The notes: generated by a model from the letters alone, not told the origin. Shown: positions 39,597 to 50,159, counted from the stretch's first letter. The stretch is DNA of 64,000 nucleotides from Pseudobutyrivibrio sp. ACV-2 (GCF_900107545.1 NZ_FNQZ01000009.1:1-64000); one strand, 5' to 3'. A program made the numbers and translations.

Positions 39597-41607
39597 AGCC
39601 ATCTACCTCCTCATTTCCAATTTTAAACTGCTGAACATAGTCCGTCAGTTTTTGGGATGTATTTGCCAACTCATGAGAATTATCTGCAACATCCTGGCTG
39701 CTTTGTGTAATACTATTTGCCTGTTCAACCATATTTCTACTGGTTTCAAGAATTTCATCTGCGCTGGCAGCCTGCTCTTCAGATATGGCAGCTACGTTGC
39801 TTGCAACATCATCAACCTTCTGCACATCATCTATCATCAAATCTAATAGTTCATTAGAACGCTGAATGTTTTCATATATCTGGTCAAAGGTTCCAACTGC
39901 TGCACGTATTAATTCACCGTTTGCTTCTATCTCTTTAGCACTTGACTGTGCCTGGCCAACTACGCCTTCTATTGCCCTGCTTACATCATCAATAAGCTTA
40001 GAGATATTTTCAGCACTCTTAGCCGAATTTTGTGCAAGCTTTCCGATCTCGCTTGCAACTACTGCAAATCCCTTTCCTGCCTCACCTGCTCTGGCGGCCT
40101 CAATTGAAGCATTCAGTGATAAAAGATTTGTCTCATCAGCAATTTCTGCGATAAGCCCTACAATCTTTGTGATTTCTTCAGATGCTCTACCAACGTCATT
40201 GATTGACTCAACAAGTTCGTCATTACTCTTCTTAATTCCTTCCATTGCATGTGAAAGCTGTTCCATATCCTCACGACCCTTCTTACTGATATGAACAGTC
40301 TCCTTCATGCTGTCGTTGGCCTGATTAGAATTATCTCTAGTATCTGCAACTACCATTGCAAGAGTGGTAGCATTTTCTGCTATCTCATTTACAGCAATGG
40401 CCAACTGGTCTACCGTATTGTTCAAATTCTGCATAGCCTCAGCCTGGGAGCGGGATGCCTCAAACATATCCTTAGATACTCTGTCAGAATTATCCGATTC
40501 CTCTTTCAGACGCTCTGACTCTTCATTGATAGATGAAAGCATCTTTCTCATGGAAGATACGAATTCGGAAACCTTACTTCCCATAAGTCCGATTTCGTCA
40601 TTGCTTTCCTGCTTAACCTTGATAGTAAAATCACCTTCAGACATATCTGTAATATTTTTAGTAATGCTTCCAAGTGGTGCAACTACTCTGGCTACCAGTA
40701 CATTGATAAGTACTGCGATAAGAACTATTGCTGCAATGCCTATCATAACGAGAAGATTAATCAATCTCATCACATCAGCCAGGATAATATCGTTATCAAT
40801 ATAAGATACCAGATACCATTCTGTCCCTGAAATGTTTCTAAAAGCAACCTGATAGCCATTGATTTCTGAAGTACTATAATCCTTGGCATTGAGCTTTTTT
40901 GCTATCCCAGCCATTAGCTTATCAGGATCCTGGTCTGTTAATGTAGTGTTTAATCTACTACTGTCGCGATGTGCCAAGATTGTGCCGTTAAAACTATCTA
41001 TAAGGAAAGAAGCAGCCTGGTCCATTTTTACGCCAGAATTTACAATGATAGTTATCTGATCTAGTGGAAGATCCGCTGCAATAATCTTGATTCCAGGTTC
41101 ACCATCGCACAATATACCTGATGCTGATATAACCGAATTTCCATTTGCATCCGTATATGCAGCACCATAGTTCATATTAATTCTGGTGATACCCTGCTTA
41201 TACCATGGTTCTTCCTTAAAATTTGTGATGGTTTTGTCGCTGGCTTTCGCTTTAAAAGTTCGTCCATCATCAAATGCGATATATAATCCATTTGGACAAT
41301 TTTTATTATAGCCGTAAAAACCGTCTAGTATCCCTTGAATACCGTCTGCATCGGGATGTGTTTTCTCAATCACATGTTTAATAGATGAGAAATTCTCCAG
41401 ATTCTCTTGTAACCAGGCTTCAATATTATCCCCCTGATTTGAAATAGACGAATCCAACTGAGCCATAGCCATTTTCTTCATACTATTTCTCGATACCCAT
41501 CCTGCAATGAATACCAATACCAGCATAGTTACAATAACAACAGGGACAATAAGAAGAATCAGCTTATTTTTGATTTTAGCATTTTTTTTTGCTTTGTCTT
41601 TTGCCAT
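39586..41607 (-). CDS. Methyl-accepting chemotaxis protein with Cache sensor
   Basis: 673 aa. Membrane segments at about residues 14-35 and 280-305 bracket a Cache-type extracellular sensor ([16 protein letters not shown]). HAMP follows, then the signalling domain with the conserved tip [21 protein letters not shown] near 510. No C-terminal CheR-binding pentapeptide is visible. Its last codons overlap the start of the binding-protein gene by about 10 bp, so the two are co-translated. Confidence 0.95.
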   Translation of the reverse strand: MAKDKAKKNAKIKNKLILLIVPVVIVTMLVLVFIAGWVSRNSMKKMAMAQLDSSISNQGDNIEAWLQENLENFSSIKHVIEKTHPDADGIQGILDGFYGYNKNCPNGLYIAFDDGRTFKAKASDKTITNFKEEPWYKQGITRINMNYGAAYTDANGNSVISASGILCDGEPGIKIIAADLPLDQITIIVNSGVKMDQAASFLIDSFNGTILAHRDSSRLNTTLTDQDPDKLMAGIAKKLNAKDYSTSEINGYQVAFRNISGTEWYLVSYIDNDIILADVMRLINLLVMIGIAAIVLIAVLINVLVARVVAPLGSITKNITDMSEGDFTIKVKQESNDEIGLMGSKVSEFVSSMRKMLSSINEESERLKEESDNSDRVSKDMFEASRSQAEAMQNLNNTVDQLAIAVNEIAENATTLAMVVADTRDNSNQANDSMKETVHISKKGREDMEQLSHAMEGIKKSNDELVESINDVGRASEEITKIVGLIAEIADETNLLSLNASIEAARAGEAGKGFAVVASEIGKLAQNSAKSAENISKLIDDVSRAIEGVVGQAQSSAKEIEANGELIRAAVGTFDQIYENIQRSNELLDLMIDDVQKVDDVASNVAAISEEQAASADEILETSRNMVEQANSITQSSQDVADNSHELANTSQKLTDYVQQFKIGNEEVDGYED

Positions 41608-41621
41608 ATCCCTTCTCCTTA

Positions 41622-41672
41622 TAACAAAACAGACTACTTTAATGGTATTGTATTACCAAAAAAGTAGTCTGT
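41622..41672 (-). terminator. Terminator after the 41708 gene
   Basis: ACAGACTACTTT pairs with AAAGTAGTCTGT on the minus strand, followed by TTTGTT. It separates the PI-PLC operon from the chemoreceptor gene. Confidence 0.8.
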
Positions 41673-41707
41673 GTGGCATTTTACCAATTGTTCGAAGATA
41701 ATTCACA

Positions 41708-41959
41708 CTATCTTCGTAATCTCATCGTCTCATATCTGGATCTGGTTCTTACGCAGTTTTTCAGGTCTTGAACTCTGTCTTCAATTTCTCCATCCTCTAT
41801 CACCACGTCGATTGATGAAGCCATGTTGTCAATTAATAAATTGTCAAAATCCATAATTGGTGTGGCTACAAGTATCTTGTACTTGTCCTCAAAACAATCG
41901 GCATCTAAGAATTCCAAAAGAATTGGATTGATTTCTCCGTCTTCATAAACATTACCCAT
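41708..41959 (-). CDS. Hypothetical acidic 83-residue protein
   Basis: Starts at the ATG 41957-41959, eight bases after GGAGG. Acidic and soluble: a strand-helix layout with Y-K-I-L-V-A-T-P-I-M-D-F near residue 28 and an Arg-rich C-terminus (R-T-R-S-R-Y-E-T-M-R-L-R-R). Follows the PI-PLC-like gene by 14 bp and is followed by a terminator. No family recognised. Confidence 0.65.
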   Translation of the reverse strand: MGNVYEDGEINPILLEFLDADCFEDKYKILVATPIMDFDNLLIDNMASSIDVVIEDGEIEDRVQDLKNCVRTRSRYETMRLRR

Positions 41960-41973
41960 AAACAATTCCTCCG

Positions 41974-42990
41974 TTAAAAATTTGAGTAGTAAATATGTCT
42001 AGCTAAATTGGCATCACCAAAGTCAACTATAACTGTGCCGTAGCCCGTGTTAGATTTTAACGGATATTCCATTATCAATCCATTCAAGGTTTTAGCATAT
42101 CCGTATGGATGTCCAATAGGTCCATCACCACTTGTGCTGACAAAATTCAAGAATACTGTATTTTCATCGGCTTCACAGTTTTCAAAACCATCCACAACTG
42201 CCTCATATTTGTCCTCTACAGAATACTTATATCTGTCCTGAACCCAGAGTCTGTAGTCATCAATGACATACAAGTCATATGGCAAATCAGCAGGTGTAGA
42301 GTTGTCCTGCTCGGTCCAAATCAAATTAAGACCTGTGGTACCTGTACCATTTGCATCCTCAAAACGTGTGCCCAAAACAACCTTGCCGCGGACCTCCCCC
42401 AGGGTAGGTATGCTACTGTCTGTATACCAGTAACCCTTGTTTTGCTTGATTTTGTCTAATAGTAAGCTTTGGATTTCTGCTACTGAATGCGCATCATCCT
42501 CCATTTTTATATTAATAACAACTGACTCACTTGGATGTTCCTCAAGGAAGGCGTATACATCTTCCATCGCATCATCGAAATAGAGATAGTCTGAGAAAAA
42601 GCTTCCAGCTACATGGCACTTTGCCAACTTATTCACCATCACTATATCGCTGTCTTCATCTGTCTCCTCTAAAGCTATCCTAAAATCTAAATATCTATAT
42701 CCATTTACAAGCTGCTCTGAAACATCTGTATTTTGGCATCTCATAGCATACCCAAAGACAACATTTCTCGCACAGCTATTATGGGTGCCTGGAATAGTAA
42801 TTTCAGAAATGTATTTATCGTCTGGCAGATAACTCATCCAGTCAGAGGCTGTAGCATATTCCGCTGTCATGTCTATGCTGCCTTCTGGGATGGTATTGTC
42901 ATCATCGCTGACAAATAGCGCAATCAAAATACCCACTATTATGGCAATCATTACCCCGCATATTACTCTAAACAGTCGTCCTTTGTCCAT
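41974..42990 (-). CDS. Membrane-anchored PI-specific phospholipase C-like protein
   Basis: 338 aa. One N-terminal membrane anchor (residues 8-27, I-C-G-V-M-I-A-I-I-V-G-I), then a bacterial PI-PLC X domain outside the cell: the first catalytic His in I-P-G-T-H-N-S near residue 71, the second in K-C-H-V-A-G-S near 128, and Y-L-D-F-R-I before it. The family cleaves phosphatidylinositol or its glycosylated forms to cyclic inositol phosphate. Substrate in this organism unknown. Confidence 0.85.
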   Translation of the reverse strand: MDKGRLFRVICGVMIAIIVGILIALFVSDDDNTIPEGSIDMTAEYATASDWMSYLPDDKYISEITIPGTHNSCARNVVFGYAMRCQNTDVSEQLVNGYRYLDFRIALEETDEDSDIVMVNKLAKCHVAGSFFSDYLYFDDAMEDVYAFLEEHPSESVVINIKMEDDAHSVAEIQSLLLDKIKQNKGYWYTDSSIPTLGEVRGKVVLGTRFEDANGTGTTGLNLIWTEQDNSTPADLPYDLYVIDDYRLWVQDRYKYSVEDKYEAVVDGFENCEADENTVFLNFVSTSGDGPIGHPYGYAKTLNGLIMEYPLKSNTGYGTVIVDFGDANLARHIYYSNF

Positions 42991-43131
42991 CTAGCATCCC
43001 CCTTAGACTAATTTGAAGTAATCTTTTATATAATTATTTTATCATTCTTTGATGACAAAGTCTTTCTAAATCATTAAACTTAGAGAGTAAAAATACAGCA
43101 CTGACGTGAAATTAAAACGGAGGATTAAATT

Positions 43132-43392
43132 ATGATAGATAGAAGCAGATTATTATCTCTCGGTTACTATAAAAAAGCTGCCTCTTTTACAGGCAGTGAT
43201 AAAAATAAATGCTATAAGATTGAACGATTTCGCGAAGAGGATTCTGATGTAGATCAGTTCAAGGCTACTATCTGGCCTGGTCCATATAGCTCAGAAAACA
43301 CGCCAGAAGAGCAAAAACAGTCAAAATTAGCAGAATTCACTGAAGAGGGTCTTATGGAGCTTGTTGATTGGATGAACTCTCTTGACATTTAA
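43132..43392 (+). CDS. Hypothetical 86-residue protein
   Basis: ATG eight bases after GGAGG, followed by a clear terminator, so a real gene. The protein is small and soluble, with K-C-Y-K-I-E-R-F-R near residue 28 and an acidic C-terminal helix (F-T-E-E-G-L-M-E-L-V-D-W-M). One of two chromosomal genes in the window on the plus strand. No family recognised. Confidence 0.75.
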   Translation: MIDRSRLLSLGYYKKAASFTGSDKNKCYKIERFREEDSDVDQFKATIWPGPYSSENTPEEQKQSKLAEFTEEGLMELVDWMNSLDI

Positions 43393-43403
43393 TCTTAATA
43401 TTG

Positions 43404-43440
43404 AAAAGGGCCACCTCATGACAAGGCGGCCCTTATATTT
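43404..43440. terminator. Bidirectional terminator
   Basis: AAGGGCCACCT pairs with AGGCGGCCCTT between convergent genes, with A-run on the left and T-rich sequence on the right. Confidence 0.85.
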
Positions 43441-45044
43441 TAGCTTATTCTTTTACTTTCCTTTTTATTTTCATACATATGAGTATCTGCACGCTTAATT
43501 AGAGATTTGAAATCAGAATCAACAGCTGAATTATATTTTGCATGCCCAACTGCTACTCCTATGTTGAAATCGTATTCACCCTCAAGATTTGTATTGTAAA
43601 TCTTTGCTGCAAATATAGATTTTAATCTATCAACATCTACTGACTTGTTTGATGGAATAATACAGCAGAATTCATCACCACCGGTACGATAGCAGCTTCC
43701 GTATTTGCCATATACTTTATTAAATAGATTTGCAACGGTGGTTATGTACACATCTCCTACATCGTGTCCATAGGTATCATTGCATTTCTTTAATCCATTA
43801 GCATCGGCCACAACAACAGTAACTCCATCTATTGAATTCTGCATTCTTACGTGAGTCTCAAATGCATTTCTATTGAATAGACCAGTCATTGAATCAGTTA
43901 ATGCAAAAACTTCAAGCTCCTTCGCACGACGTCCCTTCTCAATAATTTCATATGTATCTCGGATAAGGTCCCATGCTAACAGTACTACTAATACGAGGAA
44001 TAAATATCTTCCAAGGTAATCTGAGTCTCCAATGTGTGTATAGTATTTCACAATGTCCACAAGCAATGCAAGAAGCATTAAGCTAAGACCAATTGACATC
44101 ACAATCACATGATGGGTCATATTCTGTCTGGATACTTGAATCAGTACACCTGATAATGCATAAACCGCCGCTATAACTAGCATTACATGTATAAAGACAA
44201 GCGATTGTCTAAATTCTAATATTTTTGTGAAATGCAGTACAGTAAGAACAGAACTTTGGATTATAGACAGACTTAATATTATCGTTCTAATAGCATTGCT
44301 CTTAAGCTCTAAATATTCATCCACAAATAAAACAAAAGGTGGAATAACGAGCATCAAACAAAAATATGGTACCAATGAATCAAAAATAACGCTTTTATTT
44401 ATCAACACTTCCACGGCTGACTCATTTAAGGTCCAGGACCCCAGGAAAAATGAAAAGAATGCAAGATGCACTATTTCACGTCCTAAATTCTGTTTTTTAC
44501 GCATAGCAATGTAATATACAAACAAGATTATGCTAAACAAAATTATTAACATGCTGGCAATGAATCTAGGCATAGACCGTACCAAAATATCTTTATACAT
44601 CTGATATGATGATCCGATATAAAATACAATATCCTGATCTGCCACTTGCGGATAAGCTGGTGTGATACTGACAGCTACATGTAGCATCTTTTCGTTTACT
44701 TCAACAAAATTATAATTTGCTCCTGGTGTAGAGCCCCAAAAACCTCCTGGTGTATCAAAGGAATATATAAGCTTGCCGGCATTATGAACTTGCACAAACT
44801 GATGTGAAGTGTAAAACATTATTCCAGAATATTTATAATCATAATCCACCAAATCAAAATAATATTCTTTACTGCCATCTGGAAGATTTGCTACGGTATA
44901 TGGTTTTATAACTTTTGTATGGGAATTATTACAGGTCTCATTAGGTGTTAAAAAATAACATGCTCCCAAAAGCAATGCGCATATTATTAAAATAACAATA
45001 TTTACCCTTCTTTTAACCCCCTTCAGGTTTGACAACTTAAACAT
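43440..45044 (-). CDS. Diguanylate cyclase with 7TM sensor
   Basis: 534 aa. Residues 14-30 form a membrane helix, about 35-165 an external domain, then seven membrane helices (about 170-365), a layout like 7TMR-DISM sensors. The C-terminal GGDEF domain is complete: L-T-D-S-M-T-G-L-F-N-R-N, D-A-N-G-L-K-K-C-N-D-T-Y-G-H, and R-T-G-G-D-E-F near residue 465. It makes c-di-GMP. An inhibitory RxxD site is not visible at the usual place. Confidence 0.9.
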   Translation of the reverse strand: MFKLSNLKGVKRRVNIVILIICALLLGACYFLTPNETCNNSHTKVIKPYTVANLPDGSKEYYFDLVDYDYKYSGIMFYTSHQFVQVHNAGKLIYSFDTPGGFWGSTPGANYNFVEVNEKMLHVAVSITPAYPQVADQDIVFYIGSSYQMYKDILVRSMPRFIASMLIILFSIILFVYYIAMRKKQNLGREIVHLAFFSFFLGSWTLNESAVEVLINKSVIFDSLVPYFCLMLVIPPFVLFVDEYLELKSNAIRTIILSLSIIQSSVLTVLHFTKILEFRQSLVFIHVMLVIAAVYALSGVLIQVSRQNMTHHVIVMSIGLSLMLLALLVDIVKYYTHIGDSDYLGRYLFLVLVVLLAWDLIRDTYEIIEKGRRAKELEVFALTDSMTGLFNRNAFETHVRMQNSIDGVTVVVADANGLKKCNDTYGHDVGDVYITTVANLFNKVYGKYGSCYRTGGDEFCCIIPSNKSVDVDRLKSIFAAKIYNTNLEGEYDFNIGVAVGHAKYNSAVDSDFKSLIKRADTHMYENKKESKRIS

Positions 45045-45179
45045 AATTCATTCTCAACGTTTAACATTTGATATTAATCCGTTAACGTTATATTTCTTTC
45101 CTCGTTTTTATTTGTTCACAAAACTGTAACAATTATACACTAAATGAATTATGTAGACAAGTCTGTGGTGTTATAAATA

Positions 45180-45836
45180 TCAGCCTATAAATGTTTTTAT
45201 ATATGAATATAACTTGTCATTTTGCACAACATAACTAGAATGATTTTCGCCTTTGATAACCAAAAGCTCGGAATCGGGTATATTTTGTGCAATTTTCACA
45301 GTTTCCCTTTCCTTAACCAGGTCATGTTCACCAGCGATAATCATAGCGGGAACTGTAATGGATTTTAAGGATGCCACTGGAATATTGGGCTCTTCTAACA
45401 TCAAAAGTGTTCTTGGATCCTTGGTTTCCTTATACTGTCTTTTTATTTCACGAATGGCCTTATGATGTAAACCTGCAGGTGTAAGATTTGCCCCACAACA
45501 TACAATGCCCCCTATGCGTTTTGAAGCTCTCATAGCCACAAGTAAAGCTACAATACCGCCATCCGAATACCCAATAATATATGGCTTTTCTATATCTAAT
45601 GCTTTTATCAGATTAATGACATCTGATGCCATATCATCATAATGATATTCCTTTGGCGTAGCACTTTCTCCATGTCCACGGGAATCCATGGCGTATATTG
45701 TATGATCTGCCTGCATTGCTTCAACAAGTTGATCAAAAATATGATGATCCTCACTATTTCCGTGTATAAGAATAACCGGCGAGCCCTCGCCGGTCTTTTC
45801 ATAGCAAATAATTTGTGAGTTGAGTTGTATGTACAT
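45180..45836 (-). CDS. Alpha/beta hydrolase
   Basis: 218 aa. Oxyanion H-G-N-S-E-D-H near residue 25, nucleophile Ser in G-Y-S-D-G-G near 94, acid Asp in A-G-E-H-D-L-V near 170 and His in G-E-N-H-S-S near 199 complete the triad. Substrate unknown; size and motifs resemble small esterases or lactonases. Located 38 bp after dapB in the same direction. Confidence 0.85.
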   Translation of the reverse strand: MYIQLNSQIICYEKTGEGSPVILIHGNSEDHHIFDQLVEAMQADHTIYAMDSRGHGESATPKEYHYDDMASDVINLIKALDIEKPYIIGYSDGGIVALLVAMRASKRIGGIVCCGANLTPAGLHHKAIREIKRQYKETKDPRTLLMLEEPNIPVASLKSITVPAMIIAGEHDLVKERETVKIAQNIPDSELLVIKGENHSSYVVQNDKLYSYIKTFIG

Positions 45837-45873
45837 AAGTCACCTCATCCGTAGCCCTGCTGGCAGGGAATTT

Positions 45874-46635
45874 TTATTTTGCAGATATTACTTCCTTCAT
45901 ATCGTAATGACCTGCTGGTTTTCCAGCAATGAATTTTGCTGCTTCAATAGCACCTTTTGCAAAAACACTCTTTGAGTATGCAGTATGCTTGATTGTGATT
46001 ACTTCATCTAAGCCTGCAAAAATAACCTCGTGCTCGCCAACGATATTTCCACCTCTTACGGCTGAAATACCTATTTCATTCTTAGGACGCTTTTCTCTTC
46101 TATCAGCTCTTCCGTAGCAATACTCATATTTTTCGTCCAAAGCATCATTACATGCATCTGCAAGAGCAAGAGCTGTACCACTTGGTGCATCAAGCTTTTG
46201 ATTATGATGTTTTTCTATTATTTCAATATCAAATCCTGCATCTGCAAAAACTTTTGTTGCCTTCTGGCATAAATCGAAAAGAGTATTAATGCCAAGTGAC
46301 ATATTTGCAGAACGAAGGACAGCAATGCTTTCACACGCTTTGTCCACATGAGCAAGCATTTCTTCGCTAAGACCCGTGGTACAAAGAACTACAGGCTTAC
46401 CATTTTTCTCACAGCAATCAAGTAATCCATCAACAGCTGCAGCATTAGAAAAATCAATAACTGCATCATAATCAACATTTACTTCTGCGATAGAATCAAA
46501 CACTGGATAATCGTTATCCACATCCTTATACTTGTCTACGCCAGCAACGATTTCAATATCGCTGTCTGCCTTGCATAAATCTGTGATAACTCTTCCCATG
46601 TGTCCATTACATCCGTGCATTACAACTTTTGTCAT
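45874..46635 (-). CDS. dapB: 4-hydroxy-tetrahydrodipicolinate reductase
   Basis: 253 aa. Nucleotide-binding G-C-N-G-H-M-G near residue 8 and the catalytic block E-K-H-H-N-Q-K-L-D-A-P-S-G-T-A near 142 identify DapB, the NAD(P)H-dependent step of lysine and diaminopimelate synthesis in the cytoplasm. Its neighbours (a GGDEF gene 3 bp upstream, a hydrolase downstream) are unrelated to lysine synthesis; dapA is not in the window. Confidence 0.95.
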   Translation of the reverse strand: MTKVVMHGCNGHMGRVITDLCKADSDIEIVAGVDKYKDVDNDYPVFDSIAEVNVDYDAVIDFSNAAAVDGLLDCCEKNGKPVVLCTTGLSEEMLAHVDKACESIAVLRSANMSLGINTLFDLCQKATKVFADAGFDIEIIEKHHNQKLDAPSGTALALADACNDALDEKYEYCYGRADRREKRPKNEIGISAVRGGNIVGEHEVIFAGLDEVITIKHTAYSKSVFAKGAIEAAKFIAGKPAGHYDMKEVISAK

Positions 46636-46637
46636 AG

Positions 46638-47804
46638 CTATTCTCCTTCATCAAAAAAATCTATATCATTACTAAAAGATTGAACCTTTTCATCAAATCG
46701 GTCATCTCTTTTATTTGCTTGTTTATTCTTGTTTGATTTATATATGTGTTTATCATCATACATGGCTTTGTCAGCCTTTACAACTGCTTCCTCAAAATCT
46801 TCACCTGGTTTATACATATGTAATCCAAAGGAACAGGTGTAAGGTGTCTCCTTGAGTTTTTCCTTTATGATGCTAATCAGGTTTTCCGCTTCCTTTTGAG
46901 ATGACTTTATTCCTAGTATCATAAATTCATCGCCACCGGTTCGATAGAGAATGAATTTATTGGTTTTAACACTTCTGCATACTTCTGCGAATGTTAATAA
47001 AGCAACATCTCCAGCCTGGTGCCCATAATTGTCATTGATGTATTTCAGGTCATTCAAATCCATAGATATAATGGCCATTTCCTGCTTGGCATATTTGGCA
47101 GCATCCGAGTAAAAGCATCTGCGCTTGTAACACATCGACACAGAATCGACATTGTAGCGTTCGGCATACATATATACATACACGAACAATACACCAATAC
47201 TGCTGGAAGTCAGAGTACAATTATCGAATATGTATGCTTCCTCTAGGAGTACACCTGTACTAACAACCGCAAGCATAAATAGAATAATCAATGCATCTCT
47301 CTGGTAACCGGTAAACCATTTTTTCACACAGATACACAAACCTACCAGCAGATAAAAACCTGCTTCTATAAAAATAGAATAACCAAGTGAACCACGTACA
47401 AATAATCCAAGTGTGCTATCAAAATAAAATACTGATGGATTAACAGGCGCAGTACAAATCAATATGGAAATAACAATAAATGGTATCCAAAGCAACTTTG
47501 ATTGAATCTTTTTGTAATCACGACCTACTATTCTAATTACTGCTATTTCCATGTAACCTTCTAAAATATATTTTAGAAGAAGCGCTGCATATATCAATGT
47601 AGATGTATCCCCTTTGGCTAACAGTCCCAGCTCAAGCGCCCCCGCTGCAAGAGCAATAATCATAGCCATAGCTACTCTTGTAAATTTGCGCCTGAGCTTT
47701 AAATCAAATGAGCGCATTATAAGGATAAACATCAACAATGTGATGCAGACTATAAATCCTAAGTATGTACCACCGTCAATCCAAAAATATGATAACCCCA
47801 TCAT
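46638..47804 (-). CDS. Membrane diguanylate cyclase
   Basis: 388 aa. Six to seven membrane helices fill residues 8-220, with no large external domain. The GGDEF domain follows: I-S-M-D-L-N-D-L-K-Y-I-N-D-N-Y-G-H near 247, and R-T-G-G-D-E-F near 296. A basic, Lys/Asn-rich tail follows the catalytic domain. Synthesises c-di-GMP. It ends 3 bp before dapB, so the two are likely co-transcribed. Confidence 0.9.
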   Translation of the reverse strand: MMGLSYFWIDGGTYLGFIVCITLLMFILIMRSFDLKLRRKFTRVAMAMIIALAAGALELGLLAKGDTSTLIYAALLLKYILEGYMEIAVIRIVGRDYKKIQSKLLWIPFIVISILICTAPVNPSVFYFDSTLGLFVRGSLGYSIFIEAGFYLLVGLCICVKKWFTGYQRDALIILFMLAVVSTGVLLEEAYIFDNCTLTSSSIGVLFVYVYMYAERYNVDSVSMCYKRRCFYSDAAKYAKQEMAIISMDLNDLKYINDNYGHQAGDVALLTFAEVCRSVKTNKFILYRTGGDEFMILGIKSSQKEAENLISIIKEKLKETPYTCSFGLHMYKPGEDFEEAVVKADKAMYDDKHIYKSNKNKQANKRDDRFDEKVQSFSNDIDFFDEGE

Positions 47805-47839
47805 AACAAAACCCTCTAAATAAACAAAGAACCAGAGAT

Positions 47840-48319
47840 TTATTTCTCTGGTTTTACGTTTAGTACACTATCTGCAATTTCTATTATTCCTTGCGTAATA
47901 GTTAAACCAGTCATTATGACATTTGTTGAAATGGAACGCCCCTCAAGAGCAGACAATATATCCTGCTCCGAGACAATTCCTTCATCTAGTACGCCAAGGA
48001 TTTCATCAAGAATAACCAAATCGCTCTCCCCTGTGCCAAGAACTTTCTTGGCATAGTTGAGACCGTTTTGGATATTTATAATTTCTTCTTGTTTTTGCTC
48101 ATCAGAAAGATGCATAAAATCTTCTTTTGAGCGCTCAAATCTAAACAGCTTGATTTCTGGTTCAAGCTTGCTTAGATAATCTGCGTTAGTTTCTGATTTT
48201 AAAAACTGAATAATTGTAGTGGTCTTTCCCTGAGATGCATAGCGAATCGCATTGCCAAGTGCGGCTGCCGATTTGCCCTGACCATTTCCATAATATACTA
48301 CAATATTTCCTTTTTCCAT
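47840..48319 (-). CDS. Cob(I)alamin adenosyltransferase, BtuR/CobO type
   Basis: 159 aa. P-loop G-N-G-Q-G-K-S-A-A near residue 11, T-I-I-Q-F-L-K near 35 and the L-V-I-L-D-E strand near 105 match the CobO/BtuR family, which adenosylates corrinoids with ATP. The loop reads GQGKS where family members usually have GKGKT, a conservative change. It lies 8 bp downstream of typA. No other cobalamin gene is in the window. Confidence 0.85.
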   Translation of the reverse strand: MEKGNIVVYYGNGQGKSAAALGNAIRYASQGKTTTIIQFLKSETNADYLSKLEPEIKLFRFERSKEDFMHLSDEQKQEEIINIQNGLNYAKKVLGTGESDLVILDEILGVLDEGIVSEQDILSALEGRSISTNVIMTGLTITQGIIEIADSVLNVKPEK

Positions 48320-48326
48320 GAGTCTC

Positions 48327-50159
48327 CTACTTTCTGAAACTTGCTCTCTTTCTGAGTGTAGGATCGAGAATTCTCTTTCTGATTCGAAGAGATTCTGGAG
48401 TAACCTCTAAGAGCTCGTCTACATCAATGAAGTCCAAAGCCTGCTCTAGGCTGAGAACTCTAGGTGGCACAAGTGTAAGTGCTTCATCAGCTGAAGATGA
48501 ACGAGTATTTGTAAGATGCTTTTTCTTACATACGTTAAGCTCTACATCCTCTGCACGTGAGCATTGTCCGATAACCATTCCTGAGTAAACCTTTTCGCCT
48601 GGTCCGATGAAAAGTGTTCCTCTATCCTGTGCTGAGAAAAGTCCGTATGTAACTGACTCTCCTGTTTCAAATGCTATAAGACTTCCAAGCTTACGATAAG
48701 CGATATCCCCCTTGTAAAGTTCATAGCCATCGAAAATTGTATTGATTATACCATTTCCCTTTGTATCTGTCATGAATTCTCCACGATATCCGATAAGACC
48801 ACGTGAAGGAATCTTAAATTCGATACGTGTATATCCACCTGCGATAGGTGTCATATTCTGAAGCTCACCCTTACGCTGAGAAAGCTTTTCGATAACAGCT
48901 CCTGTGAATTCATCTGGTACATCTACATAAGCACGTTCCATTGGCTCAAGCTTACGTCCCTTTTCGTCTGTGTGGTAAAGAACCTCTGCCTTTGATACGG
49001 CAAACTCGAAGCCTTCTCGACGCATGTTTTCAATAAGAACTGAAAGGTGAAGCTCACCACGTCCTGAAACCTTAAGTGAATCTGGTGAATCTGTGTCTTC
49101 TACACGAAGTGAAACATCAGTGTTAAGTTCCTTCATAAGACGCTCACGGATGTGTCGTGATGTAACATACTTACCTTCCTGACCAGCAAGTGGGCTATCA
49201 TTTACAATGAAGTTCATTGAAATGGTAGGCTCAGAAATCTTCTGGAATGGAATAGGGTTTGGAGCATCAACTGCACAAATTGTATCTCCGATATGAATAT
49301 CTGCAATACCTGAAATAGCTACGATAGAACCGATATTTGCTTCGTTAACATCTACTTTGTTAAGTCCATCATACTCAAACAACTTAGAGATTCGTACTTT
49401 ATTTTTCTTTTCAGGATCATGAGCATTAACTACGACAGCATCCTGGTTAATCTTGATAGAACCATTTTCAACCTTACCGATACCGATACGACCAACGTAT
49501 TCATTGTAGTCGATTGTAGAAATAAGCACCTGTGTAGGAGCCTCTGGGTCTCCTGTTGGAGCTGGGATATAATCTACGATTGTCTCAAAGAGAGCTGTCA
49601 TATCCTTGTGCTCTTCGCTAAGGTCCCTGATTGCAAAACCTTCCTTTGCAGAAGCATAGATGAATGGGCAGTCAAGCTGCTCATCTGAAGCATCAAGATC
49701 CATGAAAAGCTCTAATACTTCATCGATAACCTCATCTGGTCTTGCTTCTGGTCTATCGATTTTGTTGATACATACGATAACAGGTAAATCCAAATCAAGT
49801 GCCTTCATAAGAACGAACTTGGTCTGTGGCATAGCGCCTTCGAAAGCATCTACAACAAGAACTACACCGTTAACCATCTTAAGTACTCGCTCTACCTCGC
49901 CACCGAAATCGGCATGGCCTGGAGTATCGATGATGTTAATCTTTGTGCCCTTGTAGTATACAGCTGTATTCTTTGAAAGGATTGTGATACCACGCTCACG
50001 CTCGATATCATTCGAGTCCATGACACGCTCTGCTACTTCCTGATTTTCACGGAATACACCTGACTGCTTTAAAAGCTCATCTACAAGTGTAGTTTTACCA
50101 TGATCGACGTGGGCGATGATGGCAATGTTTCTAATATCTTCTCTACTTTGAATTCCCAT
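48327..50159 (-). CDS. typA: Ribosome-associated GTPase TypA/BipA
   Basis: 610 aa, full length. G1 A-H-V-D-H-G-K-T-T near residue 16, R-G-I-T-I-L near 56, D-T-P-G-H-A-D-F near 77, N-K-I-D-R-P near 131, then the EF-G-like domains and the TypA C-terminal block (Y-G-L-F-S-A-Q-D-R-G, N-T-R-S-S-S-A-D-E-A-L). Assists ribosome assembly and stress translation. Preceded by the 177-bp nested hairpin 50221-50397. Confidence 0.97.
   Translation of the reverse strand: MGIQSREDIRNIAIIAHVDHGKTTLVDELLKQSGVFRENQEVAERVMDSNDIERERGITILSKNTAVYYKGTKINIIDTPGHADFGGEVERVLKMVNGVVLVVDAFEGAMPQTKFVLMKALDLDLPVIVCINKIDRPEARPDEVIDEVLELFMDLDASDEQLDCPFIYASAKEGFAIRDLSEEHKDMTALFETIVDYIPAPTGDPEAPTQVLISTIDYNEYVGRIGIGKVENGSIKINQDAVVVNAHDPEKKNKVRISKLFEYDGLNKVDVNEANIGSIVAISGIADIHIGDTICAVDAPNPIPFQKISEPTISMNFIVNDSPLAGQEGKYVTSRHIRERLMKELNTDVSLRVEDTDSPDSLKVSGRGELHLSVLIENMRREGFEFAVSKAEVLYHTDEKGRKLEPMERAYVDVPDEFTGAVIEKLSQRKGELQNMTPIAGGYTRIEFKIPSRGLIGYRGEFMTDTKGNGIINTIFDGYELYKGDIAYRKLGSLIAFETGESVTYGLFSAQDRGTLFIGPGEKVYSGMVIGQCSRAEDVELNVCKKKHLTNTRSSSADEALTLVPPRVLSLEQALDFIDVDELLEVTPESLRIRKRILDPTLRKRASFRK

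Noticed and set aside
45853-45867. Hairpin CCCTGC/GCAGGG between dapB and the hydrolase gene as a terminator
   Set aside because: The T-run is on the plus strand, where there is no gene to terminate; in the direction of the operon it lacks one.
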